A stretch of 64,000 bases of DNA from NCBI GenBank assembly GCA_963920765.1, contig OY987243.1, positions 17,913,419-17,977,418 on the forward strand, written 5' to 3'. Positions 36,735 through 49,099 of this stretch are shown in pieces. The position numbers and the translations under genes are program-made. Source of the DNA: Ulota crispa (taxonomy: Eukaryota > Streptophyta > Bryopsida > Orthotrichales > Orthotrichaceae). The notes under the pieces were generated by a model. It saw nothing but the letters and a program-made list of their open reading frames with translations. It was not told the origin of the DNA and searched no databases. How positions within the stretch are numbered: the first letter of the stretch is position 1; every line of letters begins with the position of its first letter.

Positions 36735-36833
36735 ATCCTAAATCAATATCCGCCCAAATGCAACGGATTTCATTTTGCACAAAGTCTAAGATTGACCCCC
36801 CTAATGTTGTAATAAACAATCTATATCTTCTAG

Positions 36834-36860
36834 GTTTTTTTTTTTTTTTTTTTTTTTTTT
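36834..36860. repeat. Poly-T tract
   Basis: A run of about 27 T lies 30 bp outside the right end of the Harbinger element. It could be a retroposon tail remnant, but no attached element was recognised. Confidence 0.8.
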
Positions 36861-37137
36861 TCCAAAATAATGAAATTTGACTAAACAAAAAGACTGCAAA
36901 GTTTATTTTGGAGTAGAGAATCCATGATTGCCCTTAAACAAAACTCCTTATAGGGTTCATCTCATTGATTGAAACAAAAGGATTGAAAGCTTTCCACATT
37001 CACAAAATATTCAAAACCAATTTCAAATATTTGTTTCTAAAGAAACTGTTTTTTTTTTTAATATCTACCAAGACTACTTGCAGAATGAAAAAAACAACAT
37101 GTCATGGCAGATCTTCTTATTCACACTTTCAAATGTC

Positions 37138-37351
37138 ATGAAATTTAATGCATATGCAAAATAAACCTTGTTGTCATGTGATAAGGCATTGTGGCTATGC
37201 CACATCAGATGTATTTTATTAGTAGATGATCTTTGTTTTTAGTAATGAAATTTAATGCATATGCAAAATAAACCTTGTTGTCATGTGATAAGGCATTGTG
37301 GCTATGCCACATCAGATGTATTTTATTAGTAGATGATCTTTGTTTTTAGTA
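37138..37351. repeat. Perfect 107-bp tandem duplication across an LTR edge
   Basis: 37138-37244 and 37245-37351 are identical over 107 bp. Each unit contains about 41 bp of flank (from ATGAAATTTAATGCATATGC) and about 66 bp that match the end repeat at 56660. The duplication therefore spans the left junction of the outer LTR element and is very young compared with the decay of that element. Confidence 0.92.
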
Positions 37352-37609
37352 GTTTTGGGGAAGTTTAGGGCCTTTGGCACCTTGTTTGAAGCCACTTAGG
37401 GTTTGGAATTAGTTAAGGCACGTTACTTCTTTAACTTGGCATTCTTTGCCAAGTCAAGTCTTGTGAGGTGTTTTGAGAGAGGTTACGCTTGTGTTGTTTA
37501 CCTAAATTTATACCACCTTTCACATTTCTCCTTGCTTTCTTGGATTCACTTGTGACGGAGTGAGAGGTAGCTTGACTAACTTTTAAGTGCTTAGATTTTG
37601 TATCTTATC
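37279..37609 (+). repeat. Left end repeat (LTR part) of the outer Gypsy element
   Basis: Runs from TGTCATGTGATAAGGC to TTTTGTATCTTATC and aligns with 56660-57006, which has a small extra segment near 56760. The match ends abruptly at 37609, while the right-hand copy continues for about another 107 bp. Confidence 0.8.
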
Positions 37610-39228
37610 ACTTAGCAAAGAATGCCATTTTTTCGTTTTACTATTTTTGAGTTTTTGTGGTTTGCAAAGATTTGTTTTTTTTTTTGTTAGTTGTTGGATT
37701 GAGTTCTGTACGTGTGATTTGTACTTGTGAGTGAATTCTAAGAGTGACAGAGCTGTACGGAGCTATTTGAGAGTGAATTCTACCAACTTGGAGAGATTTG
37801 GGAGTTGTGGAGGTCGCGGGAGCCAGAAGCAATAGGCGCTGAAAAGCGCAAGCTTGGTAGACACACGGAAGCTAGCTAGGGTTACAGAAACACGGCAATG
37901 AGAGGCGCAGTCGCTAGAGTTGGTTGCGGAAGTTGGTCGCAGAAGTTGGTCGCGGGAGCTGTGAGGGTGGTGGTCGAGCGGAGCGGGGCGGAGCGGGAGC
38001 ATTGAGGGGCACAGGTGCGACGTCGACGTCGCACAGACATGCACTGACGAGCCAGCACAGGCGCGAGCCATGCTAGCTGGCAAGGCTCGGGTTTCATCCT
38101 CGCCCTTTTTTAAACTGTCATCCGCCAATTCATCCGATTTTTCATCCTCCTTCCATTCCCCTCTCCATCCACTGCATTTTTCATCCCGTCTGTCATCCAC
38201 TGTGGTTTTCATTTGTCTCTTCATCCAATTTTTTTTCATCCTCTCTCCATCTCTGATTTTTTAGTTAAATCTCCTTGGGTGGTAAATTTCTAAATCCACC
38301 TCTTGGCTACACTTGAAAAATCCAAAATCCAGAGAATAGAGACATTTCTGAAATCTATAGAAGAATTAGATATTGGAAGAATTGCCAATGTTTTATTGTG
38401 CAATTTTTGAGCATTGATTGTGGAGGCATTTGGACCCCAAAACCCACATTGTTTATACCAAAATGGGGTAGAAAAAGCCAATGAACAATTTGCTGTATTT
38501 TATTTTGGTATTTGATGAGATTTAGGTTACCCAATTGACAATTGAGTTTCATAGTTTTCCACATTTTTTTCTAGTCCTCTTTTATCTTTTCTTCTATTCT
38601 CTTCTCTTCATCTCTATAGGTTTTTTTAGAGCAGTGAGAGCATTTGAAAAGATTTGGCATTAGCTTGCAGGTATTGCACTTCACTTTTGCCATTTATCAC
38701 CAACCGTAGGCGTGTGTCGGTTGTGTGATTTTCTTTTTTGCTTATTTGTTGTTTGAGGAAGAGGATCCAAGATTTGTGTTTTCAATTTTATCTTTTGGTA
38801 TCTTCCTCATTTATGGACATTGTCCCATTATGTATTTGTTGGGGGTGGGCGTATTGTAGGGGTGAAATTGGATTAATTGTCAGCGAGATCTTTCTATATG
38901 TATTGGACCTGTCCTCACCGGATGTCATTACCAATGAATCACATAGTTTGGTGGAAATTGCAGGACAATTTGCTCTAAACCTTTAGATAGTTGCAAGTAC
39001 TCAAGTAGTCTGTTTATGGTGCAGACTAGGAGCCAATATTATTGGTTTTCCTCATCAGACTACTTGGAGGGTGACTACACCAAAGACTTTGAGCCAAGGA
39101 TAGATACCAACAAGCTTTTTCAGCCTAATTTGACATTGGAGACTACTAGTAGGCATTGGACCTTAAGTGTGGGTACATTAGACAACATAGAGGATGATCA
39201 TCATGGTTCGGTGCGTGATTGTTTCTCA

Positions 39229-41365
39229 CAATGTTGGGTTGAAAGGAGCGCGCATTGGGAACACGCAGGGTGTCTTGCTGCGATTGTGCGTTGCCGACTA
39301 AAATTGTTGTCAATCTTCATCTTCTCTTCAAATCTTTAGTTTTCAGTCTTTCGTTGGCCTATCCTGTAGCTGACTCTAAGGGTATAAATGTCAAGGTAGG
39401 GATAAGAGCCCACTAGATACGGGATAGGTAGATCGGGACAGCAGACATGAGCTGCCGTCCGTATGACAAGATCCTAAAATCAAATTCACGATCTGCTGGC
39501 CAAAACTCCAGATTGTGAGAACGGAGCAAGTCTCGACCATGTAGGTGATCAATCCCACTTTGTTATCACGACAATAAATGGGGTTAAATTTAGTTTAACC
39601 CAAATTGCTCGCAACAAGGTTTACAAAACAGAATGGAAATGAATTGACAAACGAGCATCCAAAATTGGCTAAGAATAACAAAGCCACATCCCACACATAT
39701 ATAAAAAATAAACCCAAAACATTCCTTTTGAAATCTTCATATCTTCAGATCTTCATGTCTTCAAGTCTTCATGTTTTAATAAAAATAATGGGGAAAATCA
39801 TAAATAACAAGTCCTAGAAAAGCAGCGACCTTCTATCTAGTACCACAGATGGCTCAAAGATTCAAATGCTAAGTATAATAGCAATTTGAAAAGCTCTTCT
39901 AACCTTCTAGCATTTTTTGAAATTTCAACTCAATCTAAGATATTGTTCAAAAGTTATGTGGGTTCAAAGTAGAGGCTCTTCTTCCTCTTTACAAATTAAG
40001 CACTGCCTCTATAAACCTCTATAACTTTTGTTCTATACATCACCCATAGAAATGTAATATTATTTTAAAAAGATGATACCACTGGCTACAACTCGGAAAA
40101 TTTTCACTTCAAAATAATACTTTGTTCAAAAGTTCTAGTCAATCAAAGTGTGGATCTCAATTTTTTAGAGAGCATCCAAACCACCAACTTCTACCCATTA
40201 TAACTTCTTCAATAAAACTCCAATGAAATGATTAAAGACAATTTGAAAAGCTATGACAATAAAATATTACTCCTAAAAATCTTAGAAGAAAATTTCATAC
40301 TGTCCAAAAGTTGTAGTTTTTCAAAGGTCATAACCTTCTCCTAACAAAAGGGTAGCTACCTCCAAACCTTCACACCTTCATAACTTTCTCATCCAAGCTT
40401 TAAATCTCAAGTTTAAGGACTTTCTAAAAAGCCAAGACTAAGATAAATACTTCCTCTAAGTCTTGTTGCAAAATGATATACAAATCATAAGTTATGGCTT
40501 GTCAAAGTCTCAGCCTTTCTTCATAGTTTGGCTTTTTGGCTCCAAAATTCAAACACTCATAACTTTTGCATCACAACTCCAAATCAAACTTGCAAACTCA
40601 TTTTGGAAAGGTATTCACACAAGGAACAATCTTTTCAAATTTCAATTCAAAATCATGTATACACAAAAAATCTCTCACATCAAAGTTTTGAGATTTTCCC
40701 TTTTTTCTCACCAACACTCATACACTAACTTCCAACAACTAAGGGATCTTTCCTCCATAATTTTGACCCTATCTAAGGTAGAGAGGTGGGGCACATCAAC
40801 TCATTGCTCCTCCCTATCTTAATCCCACCATAGATGCCAAATTTTTTTTCCTTTCACACCTTTCTCATTAACTTCTAAATCCTTAGTATTTTTATTCAAA
40901 TAAAGGCAAAATATATGAGCCTTCCAAAACATCTAGATAAACATATAAAAATGATTAAATTACAAAATAAACACCATTGTAAAGTGGCCACGTGCCTTTG
41001 CGAGCATATAATAGCGTCAAACGCCTGTCTTTAGTCACCAAGTCGTGAACTTGGTTGGCTGGAGAAGCGGTCGTCTGTGGCCGCTCGCCGGTCCGGGTTC
41101 GAATCCCATCAAACTCGTCAAGCGGTGATGGCGGCTCTCGGCTTGGCAGCTAGTGAGGCAGGAAATTGGTCCAGCCAACCCGCTACCTACCCTCCTGAAT
41201 TGTGCATGTGACAAGACGGCGCAGCGCACTGGAATCTATAGCTGCTGCATTGTCACCAAACCGTGGTCCTCACCACGACCACCCTTTTTGCCACTACTGT
41301 TGATTTATTGAAATCAATACAAACATAAATAAATAACGAGTATCTACATGATGGAGATATCTCCA
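39229..41365 (+). mobile_element. 2.1-kb inserted element, copy 1 (non-coding, solo-LTR-like)
   Basis: The whole stretch aligns with the complement of 52594-54839. It starts TGTTGGGTTGAAAGG and ends near GATGGAGATATC. No inverted ends and no coding region were found. Its size, TG start and the 6-bp duplication of the second copy fit a solo LTR of a large LTR element, but a non-autonomous element of other type is possible. It interrupts the gag-like region of the outer Gypsy element. It is a fossil. Confidence 0.7.
41040..41110 (+). other. tRNA-like promoter boxes inside the 2.1-kb element
   Basis: GGTTCGAATCC (B-box-like) lies about 40-45 bp after TGGCTGGAGAAG (A-box-like). The surrounding sequence does not fold into a full tRNA cloverleaf by eye, so this is not called as a tRNA gene. 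The copy at 52.9 kb keeps a weaker form. Confidence 0.4.
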
Positions 41366-43440
41366 TCAGAACAACGACGTGCAAAAGAGATTTCACTTCC
41401 TCATTGGAGGTTTTGTTTCCGCACATGGCTGAAAGAAAAGCGTTAGAGGTCGTCCAGTTTTAAAGACCGGTTTGCCTTTAAGCTTCTACTTCACCATTTG
41501 GAATTTGAGGCCTTTCAAATCTATGAGCAATAGACTCATGCTCACCAGCTTGAGCTTCTTGAGGTACAGCTTTGTTGAAAGACGCAAATAGAGCTTGTTT
41601 CAACTCTCAATGATGGCACGGTAGGTGTTTTTGCCTCTTTATCTGTGAAGGTGGAGGAAAAATCTAGACAAAGTGATGGATTGGCCTTAGAGGATTTTAA
41701 GGGCAAAGCGATAGTCCTGAGATTAAGGACAAAGCGTACTACATCCATCATATTGCACATGGCACAAGTTACTTAGGCGGCACTAACCCCAATTGGCCCT
41801 CCACCTTGGTTTGATCTATTAGCGCAGTTATTGTGCATTTGGAGGTGGAGTATGGCAAATTCCATCGTGATCAAATGCAACGTATTTAGGACTTTCTGAT
41901 AGAAAAAGAAAACACGCCGTGTTCCATATACACCCGCTTGGCACGGTTTATTGTTGAGTCTCGTAGAGTTTTTACTGAAAATCAGCTTGTGAAGATATTT
42001 TTGTCAAAGATCGACAAGTTATTGCTAGATTCAACATCCCTTTGAATTATCCTTGGTTATAAGGGTGTGGCTACTTTGGCCCAAGCTTTTGTTGTAGTTG
42101 AGAGGTATGACCAAGCTCTTTGTCATCATGACGCCACGGATATGGTCTTTTTTATGACAGATTCTTCTAAATCTATAAAGACTCCTATTATTACTAGTAG
42201 TCTAGTGGACACTAAGTCAAAAATGACCTTACATTGTTAGAAATATGGGAAAAATAGACATGCCAAGAAGGATTGCATAGAGAAATCCAAAACTCCTTCT
42301 TAGCCATTTAAAGCTACTAAAAAAAAAGATGTGAAAGGTGAAGCTAAAGCCAAGAAGAAAGCTTTGAAGTGCAACCATTGTGGTGGCACTAATCATGATG
42401 AGGATCACAGCTTTTAACTTCATCTTGAGATGAAGTTAGCTAGTTTTGTAATTGCTAAGTTATGAAGGGAGAAGTCCTTTAAGGCCATGGTAGCAGAGTT
42501 GAAGCAGAAGCTCAAGACCTCTGCCTCATTGGCTCAAGCTTTTGATTTTGAGGCATCTCTCAAGAAGACAGCTAGTTATTCTAGCTCTGAGCATTACATA
42601 TTTGGTGCATCTGGAGAGTTGGGAGCTGTAACTGTTACCTGATTTTAGACTACTGAAAGAACAATTGTTTTTTCAGTGCCAAACGTTACAGCTGTCTCAC
42701 ACGCACGCCATAATGGTCTAGCTGACTCTATTTGTCAGGCACTCCTATCATTATCTTTTGGTCTGGCTGATGCTGTTGCCACGAACACACGCCCAATTAT
42801 TGCACTTCCATATTTTGGAAGTTCTGTCTCACCTTATTTACTGCAAACTATGGTTTCTAAGGTTATATAAATGTCGATATTTTTTGGTTCAGAATTGATG
42901 GCACCTGGTTTCCAGGCCTCTGAAGTCTTTCCCATGGTAGAACGTATTTTAGAAGGAAAAGCGGACATGCCATCTCTTTAGGTTTTTTAGGCGGTTACCG
43001 AGACTACTTCAATCTACAATTCAAAGGCTCAAGCAAAGCAACTTGCTAAGCTTACAGCTGAAGCCATTATAGCATTTGGTGAACATGTAGATAGCCACAC
43101 ACCGCATCATTTTTCTATGGATGCGCCTCTAGCGGCGGGAGCAATTTACCTTGCAGACGTTTCAGCAAAATCCGCTAAAGAGCAAGAGGCTGTACACCCA
43201 CGTGTTGTTTGTGTGGTAAATGACAATGGAATGTTTGTGGTTTCACGTGATAGAGAGCATGGTCATCAAGCTACTCCACTTAGGGTGATGATGGATTCAG
43301 GTGCCCAGCCAGTTATGATTGGTAAACATTTGGCGGCGGAACTTGCTTTGACTACTAAAGATTTGATGTTTTGTCCATTCACTATTGTCATTTCAGTTGT
43401 GTGCATAGAGCGTGTTACATGCGACACCAAAGAGTCTTTA
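41366..43440 (+). pseudogene. Outer Gypsy element: gag and protease region (fossil)
   Basis: Gag-like sequence with basic, cysteine-rich zinc-knuckle-like patches (for example KCNHCGGTNHDEDH near 42370) leads into a retropepsin-like stretch with MMDSGAQPVMIGKHLAAEL near 43290. Broken in many places. Family placement is from the order of parts and the Gypsy-type protease motif. Confidence 0.65.
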
Positions 43441-46400
43441 TAGCTGATCTTTTGAATAAGTGGCAGACCTATTTATTTTCACTTTTCTTTGAATTGCGCT
43501 ATCTTCAATGCTACCAACTATGATATTTTAGTTGGTCAGCAGGCGCTTTACCCTCTTAGTTCCAGTATGGATAACTGGATTGAAGATGCGTAGATTAAAT
43601 CAAGTTGATCTTTTGGTGACGGCCGAAAGGAGCTGATTCCAGTGGCATTTGCAGCGTTGACTATGTCTTTGATTGCTGATGCTATGTTTTGATGCTTGGC
43701 ATTATTGAAGAGCCTTCTATTTGGTCCTTCACTTTTGGAAGAGACCTTGGCATTTGCTGCATTTCTAGAAGACTGATAAGAATCACCAATTGTGATGGCT
43801 ACACCTCAGCATTCCAAAGATGCTTTGCCACCTTGGACTAGCCATCAAGAGCTGTTCCAATGATGTAGGGACATTGCAATTTTTGTATCTTTTGATACTT
43901 TGGCTTCTTCCCCCATCAGTTCTATGTTTGGACGACCCATTTATTAGCGACCATCCCTAAACAAAATCATTTTTGTGGAGCTTTTTAAAAGCATTAGCGC
44001 CAAATTGACAGCCATTTTAGATGCTGGACTCATGGTTTAGCAATACGTTTATGTTGATAACAGTTATGTGCCTACTAGAGTAGCCCGACATCATCTTTAG
44101 AGGTAGATGGTTCAGTTTCCTGAACAGTTACCTCCATCATCCATTTATGGATGTTTTGGCCACCTTTGTAGAGACGTTATCTTTATTAGTGATGAGGATT
44201 TGAGAAGGTTAGGCCAGGTTGATTTGCTTATGGCAAGATGGCCTAGCCAAGGTCATTCACGAGCTGGTGTAGGTCAATGGTTAGATGACCCAAGATCTAG
44301 CCTATTTATGGAGCTGGTGAGAATTATGCAATGGTAGTATAACCATCAAATCACTCCACCATGGTGCATTTTTGAGAATGTACATCCGTTGGGCAATGAG
44401 CAACCAAAAGCGATGGAAAATGGCCATTATATTTGCCAAATTTTTGGTCTTTCAACCTTTGTGGATGTTGTTACACTAAAGTCGTTTGTCCATCGACCAT
44501 TTTAGTTTTGGACCAGTATGATGTCACATCTCATGTCAGCCAAGGCATTTTTACATGTTATTATATCTCTAGGACGTGTGGTGAATGACATTTTGGATGA
44601 CCACAGACAACCTTGGTTTGTGATCAAGGATGATTCACTTCCCTTTGTATTGGTCAACAAGACTAGGAAGCCTTGCAACGCATTACTAATTTTTGATATA
44701 TATCCTAGGTCTTTTGCATTTTGAATACGTGCACCTAGCATGGTGTGGGATTCTCACAATTACACTTATAAGGAATCCAATGCAAATGAGCAAAAGTGTG
44801 CCATGGATTTTTCTACTGGCACTACAACAGCTCATGATCTCACTAAAGATCAACGATGCTTTGTATTGAGTCAAGCTATGGATCTTTATACCATGGTTTG
44901 GACTGTTAGCATTTGTCTTGCTATTCAGCAGCAATATGGCTATTTGTTTACTCTGGGGGCAGAGGTCAATGGTCAAAGGGCAACAGGAATACCAATTGCT
45001 ACAATTGCAAAGAATTTTGAGCATCATTTTCATTTTTAGTAGCAAGCTTTGGATGAGCTTCAAGTATAAAAAGCCTTTGCTACTTCGGCCTTAAGTAGCG
45101 ATACTGGAAGCAATAACATTGTCTCTTCTTCTTCCAATTAGCAACCATAGGTTGTATCCAAATCTGATGGTAGTTCTTTGATGGAGAAGACTACCATGGA
45201 GTTTGATGTTTGGCATTTGAATTTAGGCCATCATCTCATAGATGTTGAAGTACATGAGGTGCGATCATTCATTCACTTGTACCGAAGTTGCTTTGCTTTT
45301 AACCTTCATGATTTGGAGGGTTATGAAGGCAAGCTCATTCACATTTAGTTTAAAGGTGATCACCTGATCTTTAGACGTCTTTATAAGTTGAATAGTTTGG
45401 AGAGAACTAGTGTTCAAGCCCAATATCAAGAGCTTTTAGCTGCAGGTTTGATTGAGTTATCCAATGGCAAGTACACTTGTGCTAAGATGATGCCTTCTAA
45501 AAAAGATATCTTTGATAACTGGACTAAGAAGAGGATGTGTGGAGATTATTGTCCGGTCAATAAATAGATCAAACCAGACCGATATCCTATACCAACGTTA
45601 GAAGAGTTATTAATGCAGTGGAATTGGCTTGAATCTTTGATACTTTGGATTTGAAATCTGGATACCATTAGTTGCCACTACGGTTGGAAGATTGTGTGAA
45701 GACTATTTTTTGGAAAGTGAATCATGATAGCAGAGGTCTACTCTATTATTGGAAGTTTCTTCTATTTGATCTTAAAAATGCACCTGCTGAGTTTTCAAGG
45801 GTGATGGACCGTGTTTTGATTGGATTGTCATTTGCTTGGTGTTACATTGATAATGTTTTTGTCTTTAGTAGTTCACTTTAGGAACATGTGAGGCATTTGC
45901 AAACCGTTTTTGAGCGATTGCGTGAGTAGGAATTGCGCTTGCATCATAGCAAGTGCAAAATTTTCTATGACCGGTTATTATATTTGAGACACATGATAGT
46001 TCCATGAGGACTTGGCGTATAGCAAGCAAAAATAGATGCTCTTTAGAAGCTTCCAACACCTTGTAATGTTCCAAAGTTGCGTGCATTTTTTGACTTAGCA
46101 AATTATTATAGCGGCTTTGTTAAGAACTTCAACTTAATTGCCAAGCCTTTGACTATGCTCACTGGCAAAAAATTAGATTTAGACATAGAGCCATGAGCAG
46201 CAATTGGCTTTTGACATGTTGATGCAGAAATTGGGCTCAACACCTGTGCTTTGATGTGCTGATGTTATTAGACATTTCCAATTGCACACGGATTGAAGTG
46301 CAGTGGCATTAGGTGCAGTTTTGATTCAGAAAGATGATGCAGGATGGGAGTATGTTATTGCCTTTGCTTCAAAAAATAACAACTCAGCAAAGTCTAACTA

Positions 46401-48070
46401 TTTATTTTATGATGGGGAAGCTTTAGTTGCGGTATGGGTTATATCACATTTTTGGCCTTACCTGTATAGGCAGCAATTCACATTGGTGACAGATTGTCAA
46501 CCTTTGAAGTGGCTCATGGAGTCGGATAAACTCACCGGCAAGCTTGCTAGGTGGGCTCTATTGCTTTAAGAGTATGACTTTTAGGTTGTTCATTAAGCTT
46601 GTATTACTAACTTAGATGCGGATAGACTTTCTTGCAATCCAAGTCCTTCTGATGAGGATTTTACTAGTGCTAAATGGCATGGAGATTGCAACAGGGAGGC
46701 AGTTCCAAGGTGACACGCAATTGCTTATTTGACTTTGATATCGAGTTTTGCTACTGGAATAGCTGATTTAGGTTTGGATGACGAGTTTGATAAGTCTCAG
46801 AGTATTGGAGATGTGTAGGAAAACTCAGTGGTCTTGCACAATCTTCGGCATGGATCCTTTCATTTGGATATTTCCACCATGGAGCAAGATAGAGTTTACC
46901 ATCAAATAGCAAGGTTTTGTTGGAATAACGACTTGTTGATTTGAGTTTGGCCGGATGGAACTAGGCGCATAGTTCCTAAGTTGGACCAAAGAGTTTTTTT
47001 GATATGGCAAGTACATGAGGAGTTTGGTCAATTTGGAGTACGCAAGACACATTCTATGTTGCGCAACCAATATTAGTGGGCTGGCATGTACGAGCAAACT
47101 TCTACCTATATTTCTTGCTGTGAGGTGTGTGATCAAGTAAGATCAAGTTTCAACACCATATCACCACAGTTGAGGCCTTTACCAATTATGGGTTTAGGTT
47201 ATCATTAATATTTGGATTTTGTCGGGCCATTTGTTGTCATCCTACATGGAGCCAAATACATATTGGTGATGGTAGAGTATTTCAACAAATGAATTGAGCT
47301 GGTTGCTTTGCTTCATAACTCTTCAAAGTTGGCGACTATGGCTTTTCTTGACTGAGTATTGGCATGTTTTGGAGCACCAGCTGAAGTCTTGACAAATCAA
47401 AGCTGAGAGTTTCTAGGAGCTTTTGAGACTCTATGTACCAAGGTTTTACTTGATCATCATACCACTTCTAGAGATCACCCTGATGCGGATGGTTTTACTG
47501 AATAGGTTATTCAAACTATCAAACATGGTTTATACAAGTATGGATTGCTTTGTGGAAACCATCGAGATTGGAATTTGATGTTGCCGTGAATTGCCATGGA
47601 TTTTTATTTCAGTAAACAGGCTTCTTTGGCCTTTTACAGCCCTTACCAATTGCTATATGGACGGGAGCATATTTTGACTAGCTCCGTGTAGGAGAAGCTG
47701 GCTTCAGTCGTGGACTTAGATAGTCCAGATGTTTGGACTCAATTCCTACATGATTGGGTTGATTTCTTCAAGAGAGCCATGCCTATGGCTTTGGAGAACT
47801 TAGACATAGCCCAACATTAAGATTCTTTACGTTATGCGCGCATTTGTAGCGGTGCTTATCGACCTCAGCTGCGAAGGTTTTCTCAAGGAGATTATGTATA
47901 TTTGCACCGTGAGGCGTCTACCACATTGGTTATTAGAGCATGATGTATCATTCTTTGCATGAAGAACATCTTGTCTACTGGCATTCTCTTGTTGGAAGGC
48001 AATGATGAGCAAGAATACAAAGAGAATTCTAAAAATTGTATCATTTGTCACTTGTCCATTGATGGTACCG
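43441..48070 (+). pseudogene. Outer Gypsy element: pol region (fossil)
   Basis: Recognisable pieces in order: reverse transcriptase (LFDLKNAPAEFSRVMDRV and FAWCYIDNVFVFSS, near 45.8 kb), RNase H (MALGAVLIQKDDAGWEYVIA ... FTLVTDCQPLKWLM, 46.3-46.55 kb) and integrase remains (about 47.0-47.7 kb). The order RT-RNase H-integrase marks Ty3/Gypsy. The region 43.45-45.3 kb is poorly recognisable and may hold family-specific sequence. Extensively broken. Confidence 0.7.
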
Positions 48071-48089
48071 TGCAGCTGAAGTTGGTAGT

Positions 48090-48250
48090 GGTGCCAGAGG
48101 GATTACCTTGTTTTGTTTATGGAGAGAAGAAAGGCGCGGCTACTATGCTTTTGTGTGACCAGTGCCAACGTGATTGGCATATGACATGCTTGGTTCCGCT
48201 CTTGTTGACTCTGCCTCCAGGAGATTAGATTTGTCCTTGTTGTAGGAGAT
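48090..48250 (+). other. PHD-like zinc finger after the integrase of the outer element
   Basis: Cys/His residues are spaced as in a PHD finger: the core MLLCDQCQRDWHMTCL, then a Pro/Leu-rich loop (LPPGD) and a CxxC pair. PHD fingers bind histone H3 tails. Its place after integrase is where chromoviruses carry a chromodomain, so it may have helped target integration. It is part of a fossil element. Confidence 0.55.
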
Positions 48251-48632
48251 CTTCAGACCATGCTACGTCTCCGGACAAGCACTGATAATCTCTTGAGGTC
48301 AAATCTCTTATATTCGAGATGACAATATTGCCACCTTTGTTGACTAGGCGCCAGATTTGTAATACACAAGGTTGGATTAATGTAAGATTGAATAAAAGAT
48401 TAGTACTAAAAACCTGCCAAAGGCAATTAACAATAGGGCTCATCATTGCACCCGGCCTAAAATCTTTTATACAATATTTTCATCATGTTCATCTATCATT
48501 GTTGGCCATCGACAACATTACTTTTGATGTGGATAGATACTGAAAACTTACATTCATCTTAGCATTTGAATCTAACTATACTTTTAGTATAGTTGTAGCT
48601 AACTCGCGGATGTCTATTAGCCAGCTAGGGGG

Positions 48633-48969
48633 TGTTATGACTTCGTCATATATCTGGACTACATAGTAGCGGTTACGGTGCTTAGCTTTTAGAACTCTTG
48701 TCATTCTTTATAAATGCCAGTGAGAGGGTTATGTCTCTCACCTTACATTTTGTTAATATCATGAATTATTGTAGACTCTAATTCTTCTTGCTTGCAATGT
48801 GATTCTTGAGTGAACTATTGAGGCTTTGTAATCTATCAACGTCACTCCTAATATGAAAGGGGAACATTGGAAAAGAGCGAATCTTGCAGGTAGGATCATA
48901 GAATGGTGATGCAGAAAGTTGGAAGGTGAGATCAGATTGTCAACATGCAATTTGTGGCAAGTTTTGACA
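48633..48969 (+). repeat. 5' LTR of the inner chromovirus
   Basis: 337 bp, TGTTATGAC...GACA, preceded by GGGGG. It contains a CTTTATAAATGC TATA-like element near 48710. Confidence 0.93.
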
Positions 48970-49099
48970 TAATGCAAGGTCCTGAATGTCCACGCTTTTG
49001 AACCAAGGAGCAGGCCCGACGCTATAGTTGCTTTCTGGAGTATCCTTGTACCAAGTATTTTGTTTAGGATTGCTGACCGGATATTGGATTCGACATGGA

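Larger units (their letters stand above)
25100..36801. mobile_element. PIF/Harbinger transposon, split by nested insertions
   Basis: The ends are inverted repeats GGGGTCAATCTTAGAC (left) and its complement (right), preceded by runs of G. Just inside lie a transposase gene reading inward from the left (25755-26951) and a Myb/trihelix-like gene reading inward from the right (36734-35450), the standard two-gene Harbinger plan. Removing the nested element at 27030-35429 leaves about 3.3 kb, a normal size for this superfamily. The 3-bp target duplication is not clean (ATA left, TAA right). Both genes are broken, so the copy is dead. Confidence 0.82.

Noticed and set aside
41091-41107. Functional tRNA gene at the GGTTCGAATCC motif
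   Set aside because: Acceptor and anticodon stems do not pair, and the second copy has decayed; kept only as a tRNA-like motif.
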